Shown here: piece by piece, positions 8,949-17,347 of the stretch
How the letters are laid out: each line of letters opens with the position of its first letter
Position numbering within the stretch: the first letter of the stretch is position 1
Source: Gordonia sp. SL306
Lineage (GTDB): Bacteria > Actinomycetota > Actinomycetes > Mycobacteriales > Mycobacteriaceae
DNA: 64,000 bases
Assembly: GCF_026625785.1 (NCBI RefSeq)
Contig: NZ_CP113063.1
Location: 744,001 to 808,000 of the forward strand
Direction: 5' to 3'
Program-made: the position numbers and the translations under genes
Notes under the pieces: generated by a model
The model's input: the letters and a program-made list of their open reading frames with translations, nothing else
Told to the model about the DNA's origin: nothing
The model's database searches: none

Positions 8949-10760
8949 ATGGACGACGACCACTACGACTGCTCCCGACGGTCGGTGCTGAAGGGCGCGG
9001 CCGCCGCGGCCGTGCTGGCCGGGACCGCCGTCGCGCTTCCGAACGTGAAAGTACCTTCGGCGCAGTCAGTTCCACGAACCGCGACCAGACGGCCGCGCGA
9101 GGTCGCGATCTTCGGCGGCGGAATGTCTGGGCTGGCCACCGCCCACGAACTCGTCGAACGAGGCTTTCGGGTCACCGTCTACGAGCCCGCCTTCCTCGGC
9201 GGCAAGGCGCGCAGCCACGACGTCCCGGGCACCGCTCGCGGCGGTCGCCTCCCACTCCCGGGAGAGCATGGCTTCCGGTTCTTCCCGGGGTGCTACCAAC
9301 ACGTCACCGAGTCGATGGAGCGCATCCCGCTCGCCGGCGGCGGCAACGTCAAGGACCGGCACCTCATCAACGTCGAGACCGCGGTCATCGCGTTCGACGA
9401 AGCCGGGTACGCACCCACCACCGCTCCGGCCTCGATCATGGGCTTCGTCGACCACGCATCCTCGATCGTCGAACTGGACAACCTCCGCAACGCGCTGACC
9501 ACCGGCCTGAAGTTCGTCGTCGACGTGCCGCCGCAGGAACTCGCCTACTTCGTCACACGCGAGCTCATCATCGCGACGAGTTGCCAGGAACGACGACTCG
9601 GTCAGTGGGAGAAGCAATCCTGGATTCAGTTCGTCAAGGCGAAGGGGAAATCGCCCGCCTACCAACGCTATCTGGCCGGGGCCCTCACCCGTGCCCTCGT
9701 GGCGGCCAAATCGCAGACCGCGTCGGCGCGGACGATCGGGCAGATCGGCCTGGCGCTGGCCACCTCCGCGACCGGCCTGCTCAGCCAGTACGACGCCGGC
9801 CTCGTCCATGGGGGCGTTGATCGAATCCTCAACGCCCCCACCACCCATGCGTGGATCGACCCCTGGGTCGCGCACCTCCGACGACTCGGGGTGAATTTCG
9901 TGATGGGCGAGGGCGTTTCCGACTTCCAGATCTCCCGTAGGCACATCACGGGTGCGCGCCTGCGGTCCGGTGCCTCGGTCTCCGCCGACTGGTACGTCGC
10001 CGCGATGCCGCTCGACCGCCTCCGGACGCTGCTCACGCCGGCGCTGCTGAATGCCGACCCCTCCCTCGCCGGAGTCCCCCACCTCGAGGACGACTGGATG
10101 GTCGGCATACAGTACTTTCTCTCCCGGCGCTCGGACCTGCCGCCCAGCCACATCGCCGCGCTCGGCACCCCATGGGCCCTGACCGGGCTGTTCCAGGCAC
10201 GCCCCTGGGGGGTCGACTTCGCCAAGACCTACGGGGACGGGCGGATCCGCGACTGTCTCTCCATCGACATCTCCGACTGGGAGAAGCCGGGAATCGTGTA
10301 CGGCAAACCCGCCAAGCAGTGCACGAAACGCGAGATCGCCCGCGAGGTGTGGGCGCAGATGAGCCGGGCGATGAACTCCGGCGGCAGACGAATCCTCCGC
10401 GGCGAGGAGATCGTCACCTGGTCGCTCGATCCCGGTGTCACGTGGTCGCCCCAGATCGCCAACGCGACACCCTTGATGGTCAACACCGCCGGGTCCTATC
10501 AACACCGGCCCAACGCGTACACGACGATCCCGAACCTCTTCATCGGTGGCGATCATGTCCGCACCAACATCGACCTCGCCACGATGGAAGGCGCCAACGA
10601 GTCGGGCCGCCGGGCCGCCAACGCCATCCTGGCAGCGGCGAACAGTCCGGCTCGGCCCGCGCCGGTCCTCCCCCTGTGGGAGCTGCCGATGCTCGACCCG
10701 ATCAAGGCCGAGGACCGCAAACGGTATCGAGCTGGCCTACCCCACTTCCTCGACGTCTGA
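8949..10760 (+). CDS. Tat-exported FAD-dependent oxidoreductase
   Basis: 603 residues. Twin-arginine signal SRRSVLKG (Arg10, Arg11) followed by an Ala-rich hydrophobic stretch, so the folded flavoprotein is predicted to leave the cytoplasm. The FAD-binding motif GGGMSG lies at 56-61, followed by VTVYE and a GGKARS motif as in phytoene-desaturase / hydroxysqualene-dehydroxylase-like flavoproteins; a C-terminal FIGGDHVRTNIDLATMEGANESGRRAA completes the FAD site. The substrate (isoprenoid, carotenoid, sterol-like?) cannot be told. An inverted repeat lies directly upstream and a TetR gene follows 32 bases downstream, suggesting a substrate-induced two-gene unit. Confidence 0.85.
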   Translation: MDDDHYDCSRRSVLKGAAAAAVLAGTAVALPNVKVPSAQSVPRTATRRPREVAIFGGGMSGLATAHELVERGFRVTVYEPAFLGGKARSHDVPGTARGGRLPLPGEHGFRFFPGCYQHVTESMERIPLAGGGNVKDRHLINVETAVIAFDEAGYAPTTAPASIMGFVDHASSIVELDNLRNALTTGLKFVVDVPPQELAYFVTRELIIATSCQERRLGQWEKQSWIQFVKAKGKSPAYQRYLAGALTRALVAAKSQTASARTIGQIGLALATSATGLLSQYDAGLVHGGVDRILNAPTTHAWIDPWVAHLRRLGVNFVMGEGVSDFQISRRHITGARLRSGASVSADWYVAAMPLDRLRTLLTPALLNADPSLAGVPHLEDDWMVGIQYFLSRRSDLPPSHIAALGTPWALTGLFQARPWGVDFAKTYGDGRIRDCLSIDISDWEKPGIVYGKPAKQCTKREIAREVWAQMSRAMNSGGRRILRGEEIVTWSLDPGVTWSPQIANATPLMVNTAGSYQHRPNAYTTIPNLFIGGDHVRTNIDLATMEGANESGRRAANAILAAANSPARPAPVLPLWELPMLDPIKAEDRKRYRAGLPHFLDV

Positions 10761-10792
10761 TCAGTCTCCTGCAGGGCGGATAGGATCAGCGA

Positions 10793-11434
10793 GTGGACCG
10801 ATCGGAGTTCGACGCGACACCGCAGGGTGCGGGACCAGCGACACCGGGAACGGGCACACAGCAGCGCGGCGACCGCACGCGCACCCGCATTCTCGATGCC
10901 GCGATCCGAGTTCTCGTCGACCGCGGATACGCCGGGGCGAGCACGCTGGCGATCCAGGCGGAGGCCGGAGTGAGCCGCGGCCGCCTCCTTCATCACTACC
11001 CGTCGCGTGACAAACTGCTGATGGCTGCGGTCGACCATCTGGCCCGAACACGCATCGAGGCGATGCCCGCGCAGGTCGACTGGCCGCAGGATCCGGTCCA
11101 GCGGATCGGTCCGGCGATCGACCTGGGTTGGACCACATTTCACCAGCCGTACTTCGTCGCCTCGATGGAACTGTGGACCGCGGCCCGCACCAACGTGGTG
11201 CTGCGCGATGCGCTGTTGCCCACCGAACGCCGGCTCGGCCCCACCGTCCGGCAGGCCGTCGCAGGGTTTCTCGGACCCGAATTGACCTCGCGCCCACGAT
11301 ATCCCGAGTTGTACCCACTCTTGCTCTCCAGCATGCGTGGGGTTGCCGCGACTTACCTGATCGATCGGCGCGATCCGACCACCGATCCACACCTGGACCT
11401 GTGGAAGGCGATGACAGCCACTTACCTGCTGTGA
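10793..11434 (+). CDS. TetR-family regulator
   Basis: 213 residues from a GTG start. HTH: RILDAAIRVLVDRGYAGAST, IQAEAGVSRGRLLHHYPSRDKLL. Its ~25-residue N-terminal extension is Gly/Thr-rich. It lies 32 bases behind the exported FAD oxidoreductase; the inverted repeat at 8912-8933 is the natural candidate operator. Convergent with the Nudix gene. Confidence 0.87.
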   Translation: MDRSEFDATPQGAGPATPGTGTQQRGDRTRTRILDAAIRVLVDRGYAGASTLAIQAEAGVSRGRLLHHYPSRDKLLMAAVDHLARTRIEAMPAQVDWPQDPVQRIGPAIDLGWTTFHQPYFVASMELWTAARTNVVLRDALLPTERRLGPTVRQAVAGFLGPELTSRPRYPELYPLLLSSMRGVAATYLIDRRDPTTDPHLDLWKAMTATYLL

Positions 11435-11459
11435 GTCCTGCTGTGAGTCCTGCCGTCGG

Positions 11460-11945
11460 TCAGGCGCCCCGCACCTCGAGATGGTCCCGCAGTCGGTCGA
11501 CGAACTCGGCTTGGGCCGGATTGAGCTTGCTCCGGGCGGTGTCGGGGGTGACCCACTCGGCGCGGTCGATCTCCGGGAAACTCTGGATATGCCCCGACCG
11601 CGGCGGCCACTGCATCTCGAAGGTGTTGCTCACGACCGTGGTCGTGTCCAGGTCACCCTCGACGGCGAACCCGGTCACCACCTTCCCGCTCGCCAGCGTG
11701 ACGTCTCCGAGGTCGAGGACCGGTCCGTCGGGTGCCGGTGTGCCGATCTCCTCGGCGAACTCGCGTCGTGCCGCGTCGAGAGGTGACTCGTCCGGTTCGT
11801 AGAGTCCCTTCGGAAGTGACCAGGCGCCGTTGTCCTTCTTCGCCCACAGAGGACCACCCGGATGGGCGATCAGCACCTCGAGCGAGGGCCCGGCTCCCCG
11901 ATACAGCAGCAATCCCGCACTCCGTCGTCTCGACTCCTTCGCCAT
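11460..11945 (-). CDS. Nudix hydrolase
   Basis: 161 residues. The Nudix box is complete: G-x5-E-x7-REFAEEIGTP, inside GLYEPDESPLDAARREFAEE, with metal-binding Glu residues. The N-terminal SAGLLLYRG and the PKG before the box are typical. It resembles the short mycobacterial NUDIX proteins of the bis(5'-nucleosyl)-tetraphosphatase-like group; the nucleotide substrate is not predictable. Stands alone between two convergent or divergent neighbours. Confidence 0.88.
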   Translation of the reverse strand: MAKESRRRSAGLLLYRGAGPSLEVLIAHPGGPLWAKKDNGAWSLPKGLYEPDESPLDAARREFAEEIGTPAPDGPVLDLGDVTLASGKVVTGFAVEGDLDTTTVVSNTFEMQWPPRSGHIQSFPEIDRAEWVTPDTARSKLNPAQAEFVDRLRDHLEVRGA

Positions 11946-12040
11946 GACCCCATTGTGTCGTCTGTGGTCACTGTTCCGGACCGGCGAGGCCGACGGCCGG
12001 TTCTCGACGCGTGGGACCTGACGTCATACGAGCTGTTCAC

Positions 12041-12409
12041 TCACCCTTTCGCCCAGTTGCTGGCGCCGTAGAAGTCGACGATGACAGCAGGTTCGTCACC
12101 GACCACCCAGGCGTCGTGTCCGGACGGCAGCGAGGTGAGCTGGCCGGCCGTCGCGTCGAACTCGGTGCCGTCGGCCATCACGATGTGGAGGGTGCCCGAC
12201 ACGTGATATTGGAAGTGCGGTGCCTCGCAGAGGTCGGTCCCGGCAATCGGTTTGACGTCGTTCGACCAGCGCCAGCCGGGCTGCAGCGTCATTCGGCCGA
12301 TGTCGTCTCCACCGACCGTGAGCACTTCCATGGCTCCGTGCTCGAATGTGCGGACCTCGTCGGCGTCGGCGAAGTCCCGGTGTTCGGTCTTCTGATGTGT
12401 CGTGGTCAT
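12041..12409 (-). CDS. small cupin-domain protein
   Basis: 122 residues forming one cupin barrel: W-R-W-S-N-D-V and HFQYHVSGTLHIVMADG supply the first motif, PSGHDAWVVGDEPAVIVDF the second. The His pattern is thinner than in metal-dependent enzymes, so it may be a ligand-binding or non-catalytic cupin. It is divergent from a SARP regulator, 128 bases away, which suggests that regulator controls it. Function unknown. Confidence 0.78.
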   Translation of the reverse strand: MTTTHQKTEHRDFADADEVRTFEHGAMEVLTVGGDDIGRMTLQPGWRWSNDVKPIAGTDLCEAPHFQYHVSGTLHIVMADGTEFDATAGQLTSLPSGHDAWVVGDEPAVIVDFYGASNWAKG

Positions 12410-12537
12410 GATTCCTCCGGTGTGGTCACGCCGTCGTCGGCTCAGACCGACATGGTGGGCTCCCGCAGGTGTGGGAACGTATTCGACGCTAGGTCTGCGA
12501 CCTTGCGGTTTCCTTGCGACGAGCGAAGGATCAGTTC

Positions 12538-13380
12538 ATGACCGGCGGCGAGTCTGCCGAGGTGGCTGTCGAGTTCCGGCTCTTCGGTCGTTTCGTGGCG
12601 CTCACCCACGGCCGCGAGGTGCCACCGGCGGATTTCGGTGGCCGTAAGGTGCGTCAACTCGTCCGCATCCTGCTGACCCGTCGCGGGGGCCATGTCAGCA
12701 CCGATGCGCTCGCCGAGATGCTCTGGCCTGCACGTATGCCCCGTGACCCGGCGGCCAACCTGGCTGTTCTGGTGACCCGCGCCCGGCGGGCGGTCGGTGC
12801 GCGTGACCTCATCGTTTCGGGTGACGCCGGATATCGGAGCGGCCTGACCGAACAGCGTTGCCGGGTCGACACCCACGACTTCGTGTCGTTGGTGACGGCT
12901 TCACGGACGGCCGACAACGCCCCCGCACTCGGCGCCTGTCGCAGTGCGCTGGCCCTCTGGACCGGCGACCCGCTGTGCGAGGACCAATGCGCCATGTGGG
13001 CGATCGAGTATCGAGACCTGTTGTCGCAGTATCGTATCGAGGCCCTGGAGCGCGGCATCGGACTGTGTCTCGAACGGTTCGACACCACGCAGGCGATCGA
13101 GTGGGCATCGTCGGCGATGAGCGTCGCGCCACTGCGGGAACGGTCGGTGGTCCTTGCGATGAGATCGTTCGCCGCTCACGGCGACCGCTGCCGGGCGCTC
13201 GACCTCTACGACCATTTCCGGCATGAACTCTCCGCAGAACTGGGCGTCGACCCCTCACCCTCGGCCGTCGAGACCTTCGATGGGCTGCTGAGATCGGCGG
13301 GGCCCGAGGAACCGCAGTGGGGCTACTTGCGGCGGCCACAGGACACCACGCGGGCACCGTTCTCACGCAGCACGCCGTGA
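12538..13380 (+). CDS. AfsR/SARP-family transcriptional regulator
   Basis: 280 residues. N-terminal winged OmpR-like DNA-binding region (FRLFGRFVALTHG, GRKVRQLVRILLTRRGGHVSTDALAEMLWP) is followed by the bacterial transcriptional activator domain (about 105-260: RYRDLLSQYRIEALERGI in similar form, ALDLYDHFRHELSAELGVDPSP). There is no ATPase domain, so it is a short SARP. GAAGGA at 12525-12530 precedes the ATG at 12538; a TTG eight codons earlier is less likely. SARPs activate transcription; the divergent cupin gene is the nearest candidate target. Confidence 0.85.
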   Translation: MTGGESAEVAVEFRLFGRFVALTHGREVPPADFGGRKVRQLVRILLTRRGGHVSTDALAEMLWPARMPRDPAANLAVLVTRARRAVGARDLIVSGDAGYRSGLTEQRCRVDTHDFVSLVTASRTADNAPALGACRSALALWTGDPLCEDQCAMWAIEYRDLLSQYRIEALERGIGLCLERFDTTQAIEWASSAMSVAPLRERSVVLAMRSFAAHGDRCRALDLYDHFRHELSAELGVDPSPSAVETFDGLLRSAGPEEPQWGYLRRPQDTTRAPFSRSTP

Positions 13381-13409
13381 AGTCCGCCTTGTCGGCTTAT
13401 CGTGGATGT

Positions 13410-13646
13410 ATGTCCGACAGCCCACGTCACGACCACGACCCGGCCGACGCCCTGACCGACGACGATCCCGACATGCCGCACGAATACGAGCACGACTCGG
13501 CCTTCGCATTCGGCGACGCGACACCGATCGGTGAGACCGACCGGATCGCACGGGAGAAAGCCATCTACGAGGCGGCGCGGCACGGCAACGACCTCAATCG
13601 CGGACATGCCCTCGGCGGCTCCGACGGGACCACCGAGGGCCAGTAG
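13410..13646 (+). CDS. small acidic protein, unknown
   Basis: 78 residues, very acidic and His/Asp-rich at the start (HDHDPADALTDDDPDMPHEYEHD), then a helical C-terminal half (RIAREKAIYEAARHGNDLNRG). No recognised domain. The next gene begins 3 bases downstream, so they are probably co-transcribed. The ATG at 13410 was chosen over an upstream in-frame ATG within the SARP gene. Acidity and context suggest a real but uncharacterised actinobacterial protein. Confidence 0.6.
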   Translation: MSDSPRHDHDPADALTDDDPDMPHEYEHDSAFAFGDATPIGETDRIAREKAIYEAARHGNDLNRGHALGGSDGTTEGQ

Positions 13647-13648
13647 AC

Positions 13649-14035
13649 GTGGAGGTTCTCAGCAGCCGGGTCCTGCTGCGCACGCCGGACCCGCAACGAT
13701 TGCAGCACTTCTACCGGCACCGCCTGAAGCTCGCCGTCGCGCGCGAGTACCCGGGTGGTGTGGTGTTCCACGCCGGCAATGGACTCATCGAGGTGCCCGG
13801 ACACATGAGTGATGACGTCGGCGACGGCGGTGGGGCCGATGCCGCACTGTGGCTGCAGGTCCGCGATGTCGAGGCGGCCGAGCGCGAATTACGCGCCGCG
13901 GATGTGACCATCGTCCGGGAAGCACGTACCGAGCCGTGGGGCCTGATCGAGATGCACATCGCCGATCCCGACGAGCGGACCATCATCGTCGTCGAGATCC
14001 CGGAGGACCACCCTCTGCGGCGTGATACCCGGTGA
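13649..14035 (+). CDS. VOC-superfamily (glyoxalase-like) protein
   Basis: 128 residues from GTG 13649. It shows the paired beta-alpha-beta-beta-beta pattern of the vicinal oxygen chelate fold: SSRVLLRTPDPQRLQHFYRH, then DAALWLQVRDVEAAERELRA and the closing PWGLIEMHIADPDERTIIVVEI. Metal-ligand His/Glu positions are only partly conserved, so lyase, dioxygenase or antibiotic-binding roles are all possible. It directly precedes aroA (75-base gap) but no functional link is obvious. Confidence 0.78.
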   Translation: MEVLSSRVLLRTPDPQRLQHFYRHRLKLAVAREYPGGVVFHAGNGLIEVPGHMSDDVGDGGGADAALWLQVRDVEAAERELRAADVTIVREARTEPWGLIEMHIADPDERTIIVVEIPEDHPLRRDTR

Positions 14036-14110
14036 CCGGCCGACGCCCCGCCGCTCGAGGGCCCGCGACGTGCGGCCGCGGCCGTCATCGGTCATGACAA
14101 ACTGGAGCGC

Positions 14111-15376
14111 ATGAGTATCTGGAGCGCACCCGTCGTGACCTCGCCGGTGGTCGCAACCGTCGAGTTGCCCGGCTCCAAGTCGATCACCAATCGGGCCTTC
14201 GTCCTTGCGGCGTTGGCCGACGGCCCGTCGACCGTTCGCGGCGCGCTGCGTAGTCGGGACACCAACCTGATGCTGAACGGACTCAGCGGGCTCGGGGTCG
14301 GGGTGCAGGTCGACCACGACGACGAGACCACGGTCGCCATCGAGCCCCGGCCCATGCACGGCGCCGACGTCTACTGCGGTCTCGCCGGGACCGTGATGCG
14401 GTTCCTGCCACCGGTCGCGGCGTTCGCCGACGGCGTCGTCTCCTTCGACGGAGACGAGCAGGCACGCACTCGTCCACTCGCCACGATCCTCGACGGGCTA
14501 CGCGGTCTCGGTGTCGAGATCGTCGGCGACCGCCTGCCGTTCACGGTCACCGCCGGAGGTGCGGCACGCGGAGGCGAGATCACCATCGACGCATCCGCGT
14601 CGTCGCAGTTCGTGTCGGGTCTCCTGTTGTCGGCGGCGCGTTTCGACGACGGCGTCACGATCCGGCACGTCGGTCCGCCGGTGCCGTCGATGCCGCACAT
14701 CGACATGACCCTCGAGATGCTGAGCACGGCCGGCGTCGGCGTCGAACGCCCCGGCCCAGACGAATGGCGGGTGGCACCGGGGTCCATCCGCGCGGTCGAC
14801 TGGGAGATCGAGCCGGACCTCTCGAACGCGGCGGCGTTCCTGGCCGCAGCAGCCGTCACCCATGGCGCCGTCACCGTGCCGAGATGGCCCGCGACCACCA
14901 CGCAGCCGGGTGTGCAGATCGTCGATATCCTGGCCGAGATGGGTTGTGCCATCGAATGTTCCGAGGGATCACTCACCGTCCGGGGCCCGGAGAAGCTCAC
15001 CGGGGTCAGCATCGACCTGCGCGACGTCGGCGAACTGACGCCCACGGTCGCCGCTCTGTGCGCCCTGGCCGATGGAGAGTCGGTGCTGTCGGGGATCGGC
15101 CACTTGCGCGGCCACGAAACCGACCGCCTCGCCGCGTTGTCGACCGAGATCAATCGGCTCGGCGGTGACTGCACCGAGACCGACGACGGTCTGCGGATCA
15201 GTCCGACGACGATGCACGGCGCGGTCTGGAAGTCCTATGCCGACCACCGCATGGCCACCGCCGGTGCGCTCATCGGGCTCGTGGTGCAGGGGGTCACCGT
15301 CGACGACGTGGAGACCACCGCCAAGACCTTGCCCGACTTTCCGGGTATGTGGCAGAACATGATCGGGCACGTGTGA
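14111..15376 (+). CDS. aroA: 3-phosphoshikimate 1-carboxyvinyltransferase (EPSP synthase)
   Basis: 421 residues, the size of mycobacterial AroA. It transfers enolpyruvyl from PEP to shikimate-3-phosphate in aromatic amino acid synthesis. Landmarks: [20 protein letters not shown] (N-terminal signature), [24 protein letters not shown] (substrate-binding Ser/Gln), [11 protein letters not shown] and [10 protein letters not shown] (C-terminal signature with catalytic Asp/His/Arg). rsgA starts 1 base after the stop, as in M. tuberculosis (Rv3227-Rv3228). Confidence 0.96.
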   Translation: MSIWSAPVVTSPVVATVELPGSKSITNRAFVLAALADGPSTVRGALRSRDTNLMLNGLSGLGVGVQVDHDDETTVAIEPRPMHGADVYCGLAGTVMRFLPPVAAFADGVVSFDGDEQARTRPLATILDGLRGLGVEIVGDRLPFTVTAGGAARGGEITIDASASSQFVSGLLLSAARFDDGVTIRHVGPPVPSMPHIDMTLEMLSTAGVGVERPGPDEWRVAPGSIRAVDWEIEPDLSNAAAFLAAAAVTHGAVTVPRWPATTTQPGVQIVDILAEMGCAIECSEGSLTVRGPEKLTGVSIDLRDVGELTPTVAALCALADGESVLSGIGHLRGHETDRLAALSTEINRLGGDCTETDDGLRISPTTMHGAVWKSYADHRMATAGALIGLVVQGVTVDDVETTAKTLPDFPGMWQNMIGHV

Positions 15377-15377
15377 C

Positions 15378-16412
15378 GTGACGCGCCGCGCCTCGAGCTA
15401 CGACGAATCCGACGTCCGGATTCGTCCTGGCAAGGGCACCCGGCCCCGCACCAAGACGCGGCCGAGTCACGATGACGCCGAAGACGCGATGGTGGTGTCG
15501 GTGGACCGGGGCCGGTGGGGTTGCGTGATCGGCGGTGATCCGGACCGCCACGTGGTGGCGATGCGGGCACGCGAGCTCGGTCGCACACCCGTCGTCGTCG
15601 GCGATCAGGTGGCGATCGTCGGTGACCTCACCGGACGCGCGGATACGTTGGCGCGCATCGTGAAGGTCGCCGAGCGGAGCACTGTGCTGCGGCGGACCGC
15701 CGACGACACCGACCCCTATGAGCGCATCGTCGTGGCGAACGCGGATCAACTTCTGATCGTGACCGCACTGGCCGATCCGCCACCGCGCACCGGGTTCGTC
15801 GAGCGCGCGCTCGCCGCGGCATTCGTCGGCGGACTGATGCCGATCCTGTGTCTGACCAAATCCGATCTCGCCGACCCCGCCGAGTTCACCCGCGCATTCG
15901 CCGATCTCGACCTTCCCATCGTCCTCGCCGGGCAGGCCGATCCACTCGATGCGGTGTCGGACATCCTCGCCGGACGCATCACCGCACTCATCGGACACTC
16001 CGGGGTTGGCAAGTCGACTTTGGTCAATCGGCTTGTACCCCATGCAGATCGGGCAACCGGAGTGGTCTCCGGTGTCGGCAAGGGCCGGCACACGTCCACC
16101 CAGTCGGTGGCGCTGCCGCTGCCCGCCCGGACCGACCCGCAGGGTTGGGTGGTCGACACCCCGGGTATCCGGTCGTTCGGGCTCGCCCACGTGACCCCCG
16201 ACGACATCGTCGCTGCCTTCGACGACCTGCGCGACGCGATCGAAGACTGCCCGCGGGGCTGCACGCACCTCGGCCCGCCGGCCGATCCGGAATGCGCGCT
16301 CGACCAATTGGAGGGCAACTCCCATCGGCGCGCGATGGCGGTGCGAGCACTACTCGTCGCGGTCACCGACGCCCCCGCACCCGACGCCGTTCGGATGCAC
16401 GACCCATCCTGA
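15378..16412 (+). CDS. rsgA: ribosome small-subunit-dependent GTPase A
   Basis: 344 residues, GTG start directly after aroA. Circularly permuted GTPase: the G4 motif (LTKSDL) precedes the P-loop GHSGVGKST (from about residue 206) and the G3 DTPGIRSFGL. An OB-like N-terminal region and a C-terminal zinc knuckle (CPRGCTHLGPPADPEC) complete the family layout. It acts in late 30S subunit maturation. The basic N-terminal tail is usual in actinobacteria. The gene marks the left border of the inositol island. Confidence 0.95.
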   Translation: MTRRASSYDESDVRIRPGKGTRPRTKTRPSHDDAEDAMVVSVDRGRWGCVIGGDPDRHVVAMRARELGRTPVVVGDQVAIVGDLTGRADTLARIVKVAERSTVLRRTADDTDPYERIVVANADQLLIVTALADPPPRTGFVERALAAAFVGGLMPILCLTKSDLADPAEFTRAFADLDLPIVLAGQADPLDAVSDILAGRITALIGHSGVGKSTLVNRLVPHADRATGVVSGVGKGRHTSTQSVALPLPARTDPQGWVVDTPGIRSFGLAHVTPDDIVAAFDDLRDAIEDCPRGCTHLGPPADPECALDQLEGNSHRRAMAVRALLVAVTDAPAPDAVRMHDPS

Positions 16413-16426
16413 CCTCCCGATCCCGT

Positions 16427-16549
16427 CGATCGTGCGCAGAATTTCATCGATCGTGCACGTCCGCGCACGATCGGCGAAGGGAAGCGCACGATCGACGCAG
16501 AACAGGGCACGATCGGCGCGAAAGTGTGCCCGATCGGCAGGTGGGTCAG
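16427..16549. repeat. 21-bp tandem array
   Basis: Four head-to-tail 21-base units begin at 16466, 16487, 16508 and 16529, sharing CACGATCGRCG (last copy CCCGATCGGC) followed by ten variable bases. Two reversed versions (CGATCGTGC) start at 16427 and 16448. The array fills the convergent gap between rsgA and the GntR gene and ends at the GntR stop codon. Confidence 0.7.
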
Positions 16550-17283
16550 CGGTCGACGACGGTGGTCTCGAAGAAATAGCGATCAGCGCGGTAGGCGTGG
16601 CGCCCGACCTCGACGACCCGCCCGGCATCGTCGAATGCCGTGCGCTGCATGGTCAGCAACGGCGCACCGACCTCGTCGCCGAGGAGAGCGGCCTCGTCCG
16701 CATCGGCCGCCTTGGCCCCGATCCGCTGCCGGGCGAGGCGGATGTGCACGCCACGTCCGCGCAGCCCCTTGTAGAGGCCGCTTTTCTCGAGCTCACCGGC
16801 AGGCGGGCAGATGTCGGCCGGCAGGTGATTGGTCATCAGCGCCAACGGGTCTCCCCCGGCACTGCGCAACCTCTTGACCGTGACCGCCTCCGCGCCAACC
16901 GCCATCCCGAGTTCGGTACGCAGGTCGTCGTCGGGCACCCCGATCCGGTACTCAAGCAGTTGTGTCGTGGGATGCATTCCCGCCGTGGTCAGGTCGTCGT
17001 ACAGACTGGTCAACTCCACCGACCGGTGGACCGGGTTCTGCACCACCTGGGTTCCGACACCACGCTTGCGGACGACCACGCCCTTGTCGACCAATTCCTG
17101 GATCGCCTGCCGGATCGTGGGGCGGGACAATTTGAGTCGACTCGCCATGTCGAGTTCGTTCTCCAGCCGATCACCGGGCGTGAGGTCACCTCCCACGATC
17201 GCGGCCTCGATGGCCTGCGCGAGCTGATGGTAGAGCGGAACCGGGGTCGACCGATCGAGTTCCACCGGGATGGGCGTGATCAC
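16546..17283 (-). CDS. GntR-family regulator with UTRA domain (HutC-like)
   Basis: 245 residues. N-terminal winged helix: PVPLYHQLAQAIEAAI, LENELDMASRLKLSRPTIRQ, LVDKGVVVRKRGVGTQV. The C-terminal ~165 residues are a UTRA effector domain, where small sugars or acids bind. In Corynebacterium glutamicum the inositol genes are repressed by a GntR-type regulator (IolR), making this the leading candidate for the iol regulator here. Its own upstream region contains an inverted repeat (17310-17323) and a TGTCAAGAC segment shared with the sites upstream of the ABC importer and iolC. The target assignment is inference. Confidence 0.88.
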   Translation of the reverse strand: MITPIPVELDRSTPVPLYHQLAQAIEAAIVGGDLTPGDRLENELDMASRLKLSRPTIRQAIQELVDKGVVVRKRGVGTQVVQNPVHRSVELTSLYDDLTTAGMHPTTQLLEYRIGVPDDDLRTELGMAVGAEAVTVKRLRSAGGDPLALMTNHLPADICPPAGELEKSGLYKGLRGRGVHIRLARQRIGAKAADADEAALLGDEVGAPLLTMQRTAFDDAGRVVEVGRHAYRADRYFFETTVVDR

Positions 17284-17309
17284 CTCGACACATTAACACC
17301 AGTGACATG

Positions 17310-17323
17310 GACATTAATATGTC
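17310..17323. promoter_or_regulatory. inverted repeat before GntR gene
   Basis: GACAT-TAAT-ATGTC, 27 bp upstream of the GntR start; flanked by GTCTTGACA, the same core found in the iol sites at 27787 and 30518. Candidate autoregulatory operator. Confidence 0.5.
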
Positions 17324-17347
17324 TTGACAAGAATCGGTCGGTGAAGG

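Noticed and set aside
9066..10556. A 496-codon frame antisense to the FAD oxidoreductase
   Set aside because: Shadow of a gene with Tat signal and FAD motifs; no own features.
11428..11456. Direct repeat CTGCTGTGAGTC at the TetR gene end
   Set aside because: Only two 12-base copies around a stop codon; no hairpin or known function, probably slippage.
16427..16549. CRISPR array
   Set aside because: Units are 21 bases in total with short variable parts; no spacer-length inserts and no cas genes nearby.
16350..16628. A - strand protein with ADRA heptads
   Set aside because: Again the translation of a 21-bp array; it overlaps the ends of rsgA and the GntR gene in another frame.
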